DNA of 11,555 bases, taken from contig CATPAS010000276.1 in assembly GCA_955652075.1 (NCBI GenBank), positions 1-11,555 on the forward strand, given 5' to 3'. Under the pieces are notes generated by a model. The model was not told the origin of the DNA and did no database searches. It saw only the letters and a program-made list of their open reading frames with translations. Positions 1-6,575 of this stretch are shown in pieces. The translations under genes and the position numbers were made by a program. How positions within the stretch are numbered: the stretch's first letter is position 1; every line of letters starts with the position of its first letter. The stretch is from an uncultured Gaiellaceae bacterium (GTDB lineage Bacteria; Actinomycetota; Thermoleophilia; Gaiellales; Gaiellaceae).

Positions 1-56
1 CCGCAGCCAACCCCAGGTCCTCGTCCGGCCGCCTACGTGTCGGAGTCAAGACCTAG
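1..56 (+). CDS. rsmH: RsmH (MraW) C-terminal end, partial
   Basis: The 3' end of a gene cut by the window edge; codons begin at base 3 and the stop is TAG at 54-56. The 17 visible residues contain NPRSSSGRLR, which matches the conserved C-terminal NPRSxSAxLR signature of the 16S rRNA m4C1402 methyltransferase RsmH, a cytoplasmic enzyme that uses SAM. The catalytic part lies outside the window. The position immediately before ftsL is the standard one in the dcw cluster, and only 3 bases separate the stop from the ftsL ATG, so the two are almost certainly co-transcribed. The call rests on a short tail plus context. Confidence 0.8.
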   Translation, partial: AANPRSSSGRLRVGVKT

Positions 57-59
57 CCC

Positions 60-410
60 ATGGCTGCCTGGGCCGCCGCCGCCAGAGCCGAAGAGACAGT
101 CGCCGTCCCGCGATCGCGACCGCGCGTCGTCAAGCGCGAGCGCCGGGTCACAGGTGGAGTGTTCTGGATCGGGATCGTCGCCACCCTCCTCGCGGGTGTC
201 GTCGCGACCAACGTCGCCGTGCTGCGCCTGAACATGAAGCTCGACAGCCTCGGTCGTGAGCGCGCCGCCCTGCGAGCTCAGAACGCGGAGCTCTCGTCGC
301 AGCTGTCGACCGCAGCCTCCGCGCCGCTGATCCAGCGGCTCGCCGCGAAGCGGCTCGGGTGGGTCCAGGCCACCTCTGACCAGACGACCTATTTCAACCT
401 CCACCCTTAG
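60..410 (+). CDS. ftsL: cell division protein FtsL-like, bitopic coiled-coil membrane protein
   Basis: A 116-residue bitopic membrane protein. A basic cytoplasmic N-terminus (residues 1-32, rich in Arg/Ala) precedes one membrane span at about 34-54. A leucine-containing heptad-like segment with MKLDSLGRERAALRAQNAEL follows at about 59-85, and then a short extracytoplasmic tail with the KRLGWVQ pattern (98-103) seen in FtsL/FtsB-type septum proteins. In the known divisome FtsL pairs with FtsB and links FtsQ to FtsW-FtsI. Sequence alone cannot fully separate FtsL from FtsB/DivIC, but the place between rsmH and ftsI is the FtsL slot. The ATG at 60 lies 3 bases after the rsmH stop; a GGAG at 42-45 is rather far away for a ribosome site. 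The ftsI ATG follows 6 bases after the stop. Confidence 0.85.
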   Translation: MAAWAAAARAEETVAVPRSRPRVVKRERRVTGGVFWIGIVATLLAGVVATNVAVLRLNMKLDSLGRERAALRAQNAELSSQLSTAASAPLIQRLAAKRLGWVQATSDQTTYFNLHP

Positions 411-416
411 GGTCGT

Positions 417-2090
417 ATGAACCGCCTAGTCAACCGGCGGATCAGGGTCTTTCTCGCAGCCATCGGGCTCGCGTTCGCACTACTGCTCGTGCGCGCGACC
501 TGGCTTCAGACGGTGCAGGCCGGGTCGCTGTCGAGCCTCGGCCAGACACAGCATCGTGAAGCGGTCACCCTCCCTGCCGGCCGCGGGACGATCTTCGACC
601 GCAGCGGCGTCGAGCTCGCTCTCGGCGAGAGTGCGACCACCGTCTACGCCAACCCGAAGCAGATTGCGAATCCGCGTCAGGCCGCCGCGGCCGTAGAACG
701 CACGCTCGGACTGAATGCCGACCAGGTCTTCTCGTCCCTCGCCGACCGTACGCACGGATTCGTCTACGTCGCCCGTCAGGCGGATCCGGCGCAGGCCGCC
801 GCCTTGCAGCGCCTGAAGCTCCCCGGCTTCGGCTTCTATCCCGAGGAGCACCGCAACTATCCGCAGCGATCGGTGGCGGCACAGATCCTCGGCTTCGTCG
901 GGACCGACGGCAACGGCCTCTCGGGATTGGAGCTGCAGTTCGACCGCGCGCTCGCGGGCCGTGCCGGCACGGAGACCGTCGTCAAGGATCCGGGCGGCCG
1001 GGTGATCGAAGTCCAGAACCAGCATCCGGAGGTCCCGGGACGGGACGTCTATCTCACACTCGACCACAGCATCCAGGCGAACGCGGAGCAAGTGCTCCGC
1101 GACACCGTGCGCAAGTGGAGCGCCAAGAGCGCAAGCGCCATCGTGCTGGACCCGCGCACCGGCGCGATCCTGGCCATGGCCGTGCAGCCCGGCTTCGACG
1201 CGAACCGCTTCCCGTCGGCGCCGAGTGACCTGCAGCGGAACACAACCGTCACGGACACCTACGAGCCCGGTTCCACGTTCAAGCTGATCACGGTCGCGGG
1301 CGCGCTCTCCGAGCGGATCGTCTCGCCGACGACGCGCTTCCGGCTGCCGTACTCGTTGCACGTGGCCGACCGCGTCATTCACGACGCGGAGCAGCGCGGC
1401 ACCGTGAACTACTCCGTCTCGCAGATCCTCGCGCACTCCTCGAACATCGGCGCGATCACGCTGGCACAGATGCTCGGCCGCACGCGCCTGTCCGCCTGGA
1501 TCACCCGGTTCGGATTCGGGCGCACGACGGGAATCGACTTCCCCGGCGAGAGCCCTGGGATCGTGCTGCCGCCGGACAAGTGGTCCGGCTCGACGATCGG
1601 CAATGTCCCGATCGGGCAGGGTATCGCCGTCACGCCTGTTCAGATGGCCGCCGCGTACGCGGCGGTCGCGAATCGCGGCGTCTGGTCCCGGCCGCACCTC
1701 GTCGACCACGTTACGGGTGGAGGAAGGCCCTCCCTGAACAAGCGCCGGATCGTCTCCCCGCGAATCGCCAAGCAGCTCATGAGCATGCTCAAGGACGTCG
1801 TCGCCGAGGGCACCGGCCAGTACGCGGCGGTGCCCGGCTATCAGGTGGCGGGGAAGACCGGGACCGCACAGAAGCCCGATTCCCACGGTGGCTACGCAAC
1901 CGGCCGCTACGTCGCCTCGTTCGTCGGGATCGTGCCTGCTTCCCGGCCGCGCTTCGTCATCCTGGTCAGGGTCGACGAGCCTCGCGGCGCGATCTGGGGC
2001 GGCACCGTCGCAGCGCCAGCCTTCCAGCAGATCGCGCGCTTCGACCTGCAGTACCTCGAAGTCCCGCCGGACGCGTCCACCGGACACTGA
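417..2090 (+). CDS. ftsI: FtsI / PBP3-type septal peptidoglycan transpeptidase
   Basis: A 557-residue class B penicillin-binding protein that cross-links septal peptidoglycan outside the membrane as the partner of FtsW. One N-terminal membrane anchor lies at about 10-30. A PBP dimer/pedestal domain covers about 50-210, with the conserved GRGTIFDRSG near 55-64. The transpeptidase domain covers about 235-545. All three active-site motifs are present: SxxK as S286-T-F-K289 in YEPGSTFK, SxN as S341-S-N343, and KTGT at 480-483. No C-terminal PASTA domain is present, as usual for FtsI. The length is normal to slightly short for the family. ATG at 417 has an AGGG at about 409-412 upstream, overlapping the ftsL stop. 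It ends 26 bases before the convergent DUF4260 gene, with no hairpin in the gap. Confidence 0.96.
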   Translation: MNRLVNRRIRVFLAAIGLAFALLLVRATWLQTVQAGSLSSLGQTQHREAVTLPAGRGTIFDRSGVELALGESATTVYANPKQIANPRQAAAAVERTLGLNADQVFSSLADRTHGFVYVARQADPAQAAALQRLKLPGFGFYPEEHRNYPQRSVAAQILGFVGTDGNGLSGLELQFDRALAGRAGTETVVKDPGGRVIEVQNQHPEVPGRDVYLTLDHSIQANAEQVLRDTVRKWSAKSASAIVLDPRTGAILAMAVQPGFDANRFPSAPSDLQRNTTVTDTYEPGSTFKLITVAGALSERIVSPTTRFRLPYSLHVADRVIHDAEQRGTVNYSVSQILAHSSNIGAITLAQMLGRTRLSAWITRFGFGRTTGIDFPGESPGIVLPPDKWSGSTIGNVPIGQGIAVTPVQMAAAYAAVANRGVWSRPHLVDHVTGGGRPSLNKRRIVSPRIAKQLMSMLKDVVAEGTGQYAAVPGYQVAGKTGTAQKPDSHGGYATGRYVASFVGIVPASRPRFVILVRVDEPRGAIWGGTVAAPAFQQIARFDLQYLEVPPDASTGH

Positions 2091-2116
2091 TCGAGCGGGA
2101 CGTTCGCGTGTACCTA

Positions 2117-2476
2117 TTAGACGCGGCTGAGGTGCGTGTCCCTGAAGGCCGTCGGGTACTTCAGGCCGTAGCCGAGCAGCCGGTCCGCGCCGATGTGCGC
2201 AAGCCAGATCAGTGCGACCTTCGTCGCGGCGGTCGAATCGGCCACGACCCCCAGCGTGCCGAGCGCAACCGGGAGGATCTCGGTGTGCAGCGAGTTGTAG
2301 GCAATCGTCCCCACGTTCGGCCCGAAGGCGTAGCCGATGAAGGAAAGATCCGGGGCGAGGATCAGCGCGATGAAGAGGATCCACCCGAAATCCTTGTGGA
2401 AGTAGAGCACGACCGCGGCGGCCAGGACGGCAAGCCCTTCCAACCGGAGCAGCAGGTGCGGGAGGCGGTCCAGCAT
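2117..2476 (-). CDS. DUF4260 family small membrane protein
   Basis: A 119-residue, very hydrophobic protein of the DUF4260 family, whose biochemical role is unknown to me. About four membrane segments are visible (roughly 9-25, 31-52, 64-80 and 84-98). Recognisable family signatures are RLEG (11-14), APDLSFIGY (41-49), YNxxH (60-64) and the C-terminal WLAHIGADRLLGYGLKYP (91-108) followed by DTHL. The ATG at 2476-2474 is chosen because family homology starts right after it; the reading frame stays open further upstream to 2545, but that would overlap murE and adds nothing conserved. The stop is TAA. It is the only minus-strand gene inside the cluster, convergent with ftsI and divergent from murE, and is not a usual dcw member. 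No function in cell-wall synthesis can be claimed. Confidence 0.88.
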   Translation of the reverse strand: MLDRLPHLLLRLEGLAVLAAAVVLYFHKDFGWILFIALILAPDLSFIGYAFGPNVGTIAYNSLHTEILPVALGTLGVVADSTAATKVALIWLAHIGADRLLGYGLKYPTAFRDTHLSRV

Positions 2477-2525
2477 GGTGCAACCGTAACGCCGTAGGGC
2501 GCCCACACTAGACTTGGGCGGCGAA
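2477..2525. promoter_or_regulatory. possible divergent promoter region between DUF4260 and murE
   Basis: These 49 bases are the only real non-coding gap between divergently transcribed genes in the window, so murE and the genes behind it probably need a promoter here unless transcription reads through from ftsI. On the plus strand TAGACT at 2509-2514 fits an actinobacterial -10 (TANNNT) and would place the transcript start a few bases before the murE ATG at 2526. On the minus strand TACGGT (plus coordinates 2488-2483) fits the same pattern 6 bases before the DUF4260 ATG. Both would give leaderless or nearly leaderless messages. No convincing -35 box is seen, and TANNNT occurs often by chance, so this is tentative. 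Confidence 0.3.
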
Positions 2526-3890
2526 ATGCAGCTGGAGCGGCTCATCGCAGCGCTCGCTCCGACCGACGTCGTTGGAGACAGTGCCCTCGAGATCCGCGAG
2601 CTGGCGTACGACGCGCGGGAGGTGCGGCGCGACTCCCTGTTCTTCTGTGTCCCGGGCGCGAGGGCGGACGGCCACGACTTCGCCGCCGAGGCGCTCGAGC
2701 GGGGAGCGGCGGCGCTCGTGGTCGAGCGCAGGCTCGAGCTCGAAGCTCCGCAGCTCGTGGTGCCGAGCGTGCGCGCCGCGATGCCGCGGGCCGCAGTGGA
2801 GTTCTTCGGCGATCCGACGGCACAGCTTCAGGTCGCGGCGATAACCGGTACCAACGGCAAGACGACCACCGCCTACCTGCTCTGGTCGATCCTCGCCGCC
2901 GCAGGTGAGCAGCCGGGGTTGCTCACGAACGTCGAACGGCGTGTCGGCGGCGACGTGCGCGAAGTCGGTCTCAACACGCCCGAGTCGATCGATCTCCAGC
3001 GACTCTTCAGCGAAATGCTCCGGCAGGGAAATCGCGTATGCGTGATGGAGGCGACGTCGATGGCCTCCGCCAAGGGACGGCTCGAGGGAACACGCTTCGC
3101 CGTGCTCGTCTTCACCAACCTGACGCAGGACCACCTCGACTTCCACGGGACGATGGAGGAGTACTTCGAATCGAAGCGGCGCCTGTTCGGGCAGGCAGGT
3201 CGTGCGGTCGTCAACGTCGGCGACGAGTACGGCGAGCGGCTCGCTGCCGAGTTTCCCGAAGCGATCACCTTTCGGCCCGAAGACGCACTCGGCGAGGCGG
3301 ATCTCAAGCTCCCTGGGCGCTTCAACGTCGAGAACGCGCTCGCAGCCGCCGCCGCCGCGCGAACGCTTGGGGGCGGCGAGGAGGCAATCAAGCACGGCAT
3401 CGAGGCCGTCGACCGCGTCCCAGGGCGCTTCGAGCGCGTGGACGAGGGACAGCCGTTCACCGTGCTGGTCGACTACGCGCACACACCGGGCGCGCTCGAG
3501 ACGGCTCTCGAGGCTGCGCGCGAGCTCGGAGTCGGCGGCCGCGTGATCTGCGTCTTCGGCGCAGGCGGCGATCGCGACCGGGTGAAGCGCCCGCTGATGG
3601 GAAAGGTCGTCTCCAGGCTCGCCGACGTCGCGCTGGTGACGTCGGACAATCCGCGCAGCGAGGATCCGGCCACGATCGCCGCCGAGGTCGTCGACGGGCT
3701 CGATCTCGAGGTGGAGCTCGACCGTCGTCGCGCGATCCAGCGCGCACTCGAGTCCGCACGAGCCGGCGACGTGGTCGTGATCGCGGGCAAGGGTCATGAG
3801 CAAGGTCAGGAGATCGGTGGGCGCAAGCTTCCCTTCGACGACCGCGAGGTCGCGCGGGAGGCGCTCCGCCGCTTGGGGGCGCCGACGTGA
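2526..3890 (+). CDS. murE: MurE, UDP-MurNAc-L-Ala-D-Glu:meso-diaminopimelate ligase
   Basis: A 454-residue cytoplasmic ATP-dependent ligase that adds the third stem-peptide residue. Visible motifs are the P-loop GTNGKTTT (108-115), NTPESIDLQ (150-158), TQDHLDFHG (200-208), the carbamylated-lysine segment FESKRRLF (K217), GRFNVEN (264-270), DYAHTPGALE (316-325), GGDRDRVKRPLMG (347-359), DNPR (374-377) and GKGHEQGQ (421-428). DNPR is the established mark of meso-diaminopimelate specificity rather than lysine. It is shorter than the usual ~490 residues because the stretch between residues ~230 and 264 lacks the normal central-domain strands. The usual EVSSHAL motif reads EATSMAS (175-181). ATG at 2526 is preferred over the in-frame TTG at 2514 because family homology begins there; no strong ribosome site is seen. 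It overlaps murF by GTGA. Confidence 0.95.
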   Translation: MQLERLIAALAPTDVVGDSALEIRELAYDAREVRRDSLFFCVPGARADGHDFAAEALERGAAALVVERRLELEAPQLVVPSVRAAMPRAAVEFFGDPTAQLQVAAITGTNGKTTTAYLLWSILAAAGEQPGLLTNVERRVGGDVREVGLNTPESIDLQRLFSEMLRQGNRVCVMEATSMASAKGRLEGTRFAVLVFTNLTQDHLDFHGTMEEYFESKRRLFGQAGRAVVNVGDEYGERLAAEFPEAITFRPEDALGEADLKLPGRFNVENALAAAAAARTLGGGEEAIKHGIEAVDRVPGRFERVDEGQPFTVLVDYAHTPGALETALEAARELGVGGRVICVFGAGGDRDRVKRPLMGKVVSRLADVALVTSDNPRSEDPATIAAEVVDGLDLEVELDRRRAIQRALESARAGDVVVIAGKGHEQGQEIGGRKLPFDDREVAREALRRLGAPT

Positions 3891-5113
3891 TCGCGCTCGA
3901 GACGACCGTGCTCGACAGGCTCGGCAACGTCGAGGCGCGCGCCGACAGCTTTACCGGCGTGCAGGTCGACTCGCGGCGCGTCGCGCCCGGAGATCTCTTC
4001 GTCGCCGTGGGCGGCGGATCGGCATTCGTGGACGACGCGCTCATCCGTGGCGCAGCGGTGACGCTCGAGCCACACGACGCCTTCGCAGCTCTTGCCCACG
4101 TCGCGAGAGAGGTCCGCGAACGGAGCTCCGCGCGCATCGTGGCCATCACGGGCTCGATGGGCAAGACGTCGACGAAGGACATCCTCGCCGCGTTGAGTGC
4201 TCCGTCTGCCCGGACGATCGCAGCCGAGGCCAGCTTCAACAACGAGATCGGGGTGCCGCTGACGCTCTGCCGCCTCGAAGAGGACACGGAGGTCTGCATC
4301 CTCGAGCTGGCGATGCGCGGCTTCGGCCAGATCGCCACGCTCGCCGAGATTGCTCAGCCGCAGATCGGTGTCGTGACGAACGTCGGTCCCGTTCACCTCG
4401 AGCTCGTCGACTCGCTGGACGGAGTCGCACGCGCGAAGGGCGAGCTCATCGCCGCGCTTCCCGCGGGCGGCACCGCGATCGTGCCCGTGGACTTTCCGGT
4501 CTCCCGCGACGACGTCGAGGTCGTCCGGGTCGGCGCACAGGAGGCGATTCGCGTGGAGGGGCGAACGGTCGTCGGCGGAGTGAGCTTCAACTTCACCGCG
4601 CAGCACCAGGTCGAGAACGCAGCGACCGCGCTTGCCGCGTTGACCGCCCTCGGCCTGCCCCGGCCGGAGTCCGTCGACGTGGATTTCGCCCGGTGGCGGG
4701 GGGAGGAGCAGGAGCTCCCCGGCGGGGGCCTCCTCATCAACGACGCTTACAACGCCAACCCCGTCTCCATGCGCGCGGCGCTCGCCTATCTCGCGGAGCG
4801 GGCCGGGGCCCGGCGACGCGTGGCGATCCTCGGCGACATGGCCGAGCTGGGGCGCACGGGCCCGGAATATCACCGGGAGGTCGGCGCCGCGGCGGCCGAG
4901 CTCGGCGTGGACGAGCTCCTCGCCGTTGGCGAGCTGGCCCGCGGGTACCTTGAGGCCGGCGTCCCCGGTCGCTGGGTCGCAAACGTCCACGACGCGCTGC
5001 GTCAGGTGGACGAGCTCGTCCGCCCGGGCGACGCGGTGCTCGTGAAGGCGTCGCGGGCCGTCGGTCTCGAAGCTGTGGCAGCCGCTCTCACTCAGATCCC
5101 AACGACGACGTGA
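3887..5113 (+). CDS. murF: MurF, UDP-MurNAc-tripeptide:D-Ala-D-Ala ligase
   Basis: A 408-residue cytoplasmic ligase that adds D-Ala-D-Ala to finish the UDP-MurNAc-pentapeptide. Motifs are DSRRVAPGDLFVAVGG (28-43), the P-loop GSMGKTST (89-96), FNNEIGVPLTL (117-127), TNVGPVHLE (164-172), the carbamyl-lysine segment ARAKGEL (K184), NDAYNANP (285-292), AILGDMAELG (313-322) and VLVKASRAVGLE (384-395). The N-terminal uridine-binding domain and the central domain are both shorter than in typical MurF (about 450-480 residues). The usual G-x-H-N-x-x-N motif reads AQHQVEN (238-244). The GTG start at 3887 overlaps the murE stop as GTGA and has a G-run (3875-3879) at ribosome-site distance. It ends in the same kind of overlap with mraY. 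Confidence 0.94.
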   Translation: MIALETTVLDRLGNVEARADSFTGVQVDSRRVAPGDLFVAVGGGSAFVDDALIRGAAVTLEPHDAFAALAHVAREVRERSSARIVAITGSMGKTSTKDILAALSAPSARTIAAEASFNNEIGVPLTLCRLEEDTEVCILELAMRGFGQIATLAEIAQPQIGVVTNVGPVHLELVDSLDGVARAKGELIAALPAGGTAIVPVDFPVSRDDVEVVRVGAQEAIRVEGRTVVGGVSFNFTAQHQVENAATALAALTALGLPRPESVDVDFARWRGEEQELPGGGLLINDAYNANPVSMRAALAYLAERAGARRRVAILGDMAELGRTGPEYHREVGAAAAELGVDELLAVGELARGYLEAGVPGRWVANVHDALRQVDELVRPGDAVLVKASRAVGLEAVAAALTQIPTTT

Positions 5114-6120
5114 TCCGCGTCCTTGCCGCGGGAGTGGTCGCGATGATCGTGTCGATCGTGGTCGGTCCCAAGTTCATCGAGTTTTTGCGCAGAAACGAGT
5201 TCGGCCAGCACATCCGTGCCGAGGGACCGGAAGGCCACGGCGTCAAGCAGGGAACGCCGACAATGGGCGGACTGTTGATCCTCGTCGTCGCGACGGGTGC
5301 GTTTCTCGCCTTCTCGAAGTACAAGGTCCCGGCACTCACCGTGCTCTTCGTTACGCTCGGCTGCGGGGCGATCGGGTTTCTCGACGACTTCATCAAGCTC
5401 ACGCACCGGCGGTCCCTCGGGTTGCGCGGACGCTGGAAGATGCTGCTGCTCGCCCTGATCACCGTCGGTGTCGGCTTCGCAGCGGATCACCAGCAGCTCC
5501 CCACGACCGTCTTCATCCCCCTCGTGCACTGGAACGTCGCGCTGTCGTGGGGCTGGTACGTGCTGCTGTTTCTCGTGATCGCCGGGACCGCGAACGGCGT
5601 CAACCTCACCGACGGCGTCGACGGCCTCGGGGCCGGAACCGGGATCATCGCGCTGATCACGTTCACGGCGATCTCGGTCGTGACCTACATCCGTTCCGGC
5701 AATCCCGGCGGGCGCTTCGACAGCCGCCTCGATCTCGCCATCGTCGGTGCCGCACTCATCGGAGCCACGATTGGATTTCTCTGGTACAACGCGTTCCCTG
5801 CCGAGCTGATCATGGGCGACACCGGAGCAATGGCGATCGGCGGCGCCCTGGCCGCGATGGCGATCTTCACGCAGACGATCTTCCTGCTCCTTTTCATCGG
5901 CGGGATCTTCGCGATCGAGGCGCTCTCCGTGATCGTGCAGGTCGTCTCCTTCAAGTACTACGGCCGCCGCGTCTTTCTGATGGCGCCGATCCACCACCAC
6001 TTCGAGATGAAGGCGTGGTCCGAGACGAAGATCATGGTGCGCTTCTGGATCATCACCGCGATCCTTTGTGCGATCGGCTTTGCCCTCTTCTACCGCGACT
6101 TCACGTTCTTCCGACACTGA
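5110..6120 (+). CDS. mraY: MraY, phospho-MurNAc-pentapeptide transferase
   Basis: A 336-residue polytopic inner-membrane enzyme, with about ten spans, that transfers phospho-MurNAc-pentapeptide from UDP to undecaprenyl phosphate to make lipid I. The Mg-dependent catalytic motifs are all present: the acidic pair D92-D93 in GFLDDFIK, NLTDGVDGL (165-173), D237 in MGDTGAMAIGG (235-245; GDTGS is more common), and the HHH loop APIHHHFEMK (292-301) followed by WSETKIMVRFW (303-313). It also has the KQGTPTMGG substrate loop (46-54). The length is close to the family norm, though on the short side. The GTG start at 5110 overlaps the murF stop (GTGA). The next gene probably begins inside its stop codon. 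It links the soluble Mur steps to the membrane steps. Confidence 0.97.
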   Translation: MIRVLAAGVVAMIVSIVVGPKFIEFLRRNEFGQHIRAEGPEGHGVKQGTPTMGGLLILVVATGAFLAFSKYKVPALTVLFVTLGCGAIGFLDDFIKLTHRRSLGLRGRWKMLLLALITVGVGFAADHQQLPTTVFIPLVHWNVALSWGWYVLLFLVIAGTANGVNLTDGVDGLGAGTGIIALITFTAISVVTYIRSGNPGGRFDSRLDLAIVGAALIGATIGFLWYNAFPAELIMGDTGAMAIGGALAAMAIFTQTIFLLLFIGGIFAIEALSVIVQVVSFKYYGRRVFLMAPIHHHFEMKAWSETKIMVRFWIITAILCAIGFALFYRDFTFFRH

Positions 6121-6575
6121 GCGGAGAACTCGAAGCACTCGTTCGGCCCGGTGAGACCGTCGTCGCCGTGGGGGCAGCCGAGCTGACGGAGAGGCTCGCC
6201 AAGCGAGTCGCGCCCGACGGAGACGTGCTCCTCGTCGACGAATCCGTCGACGAGCTCGAACGGGTGCTCACGAGCGCGCCGGGCCCAAATGTCTTCTACC
6301 TCGTCGGCGTCGCGGACGTGCTTCCGCTCACGGACGGGAGCGTGGATGCAGTCATGAGCGGAGTCGCCGTGACCGAGGCCGCGCCGGCCGAGTTCTTCCG
6401 CGTCCTCCGGGACCGTGGGCGGATCTGGGTCTCGGCGGACGACCAGGACCCGCGGGGCTCGGCGTTGAACCTAGAGCCTTGTGAGGTCGAGCGACTCTTC
6501 AACGACTCCGGATTCGCCGGCGTGACCGTCGAGTCGGCAGACGGCCGGGTCTCGGTCGCCGCGCACAAGCCGTGA
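6117..6575 (+). CDS. class I SAM-methyltransferase-fold protein, degenerate, unknown role
   Basis: A 152-residue protein with the order of motifs of a type-11/UbiE-like class I methyltransferase: motif I region ETVVAVGAAE (13-22), the acidic ribose-binding position in VLLVDES (D41), GVADVLPLTDGSVDAVMSG (64-82), the strand-turn FFRVLRDRGRIWVS (93-106), and a C-terminal helix-strand ending VSVAAHKP. The glycine-rich loop, normally DxGxGxG, keeps only one glycine (G19), so SAM binding and catalysis are doubtful. No ATG or GTG lies at a sensible place; a GTG at 6168 would cut into motif I. CTG at 6117 forms a CTGA overlap with the mraY stop, like the GTGA overlaps elsewhere here; an in-frame TTG at 6066 is the alternative. 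It overlaps murD by GTGA. Its partner or substrate is unknown. That it is a real gene is clear; its start is not. Confidence 0.72.
   Translation: MSGELEALVRPGETVVAVGAAELTERLAKRVAPDGDVLLVDESVDELERVLTSAPGPNVFYLVGVADVLPLTDGSVDAVMSGVAVTEAAPAEFFRVLRDRGRIWVSADDQDPRGSALNLEPCEVERLFNDSGFAGVTVESADGRVSVAAHKP

Noticed and set aside
2091..2116. A bidirectional terminator between the convergent ftsI and DUF4260 ends
   Set aside because: No inverted repeat or T-run is visible in the 26-base gap.
480..2483. A 667-codon open frame on the minus strand opposite ftsI
   Set aside because: It is a high-G+C shadow of ftsI: Arg/Asp/His-rich low-complexity translation with no family motifs, while the plus strand has all the PBP motifs. 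Its first part also runs across the DUF4260 gene in another frame.
2508..4990. Long minus-strand open frames opposite murE (2508-3803) and murF (3806-4990)
   Set aside because: Composition is that of antisense shadows of codon-biased G+C-rich genes, with no recognisable domain or ribosome site.
5547..6116. A longer version of the methyltransferase-fold gene starting at ATG 5547
   Set aside because: The upstream 190 residues are an out-of-frame reading of mraY, Arg/His-rich and without methyltransferase features. Only the part from about 6117 has motif structure.
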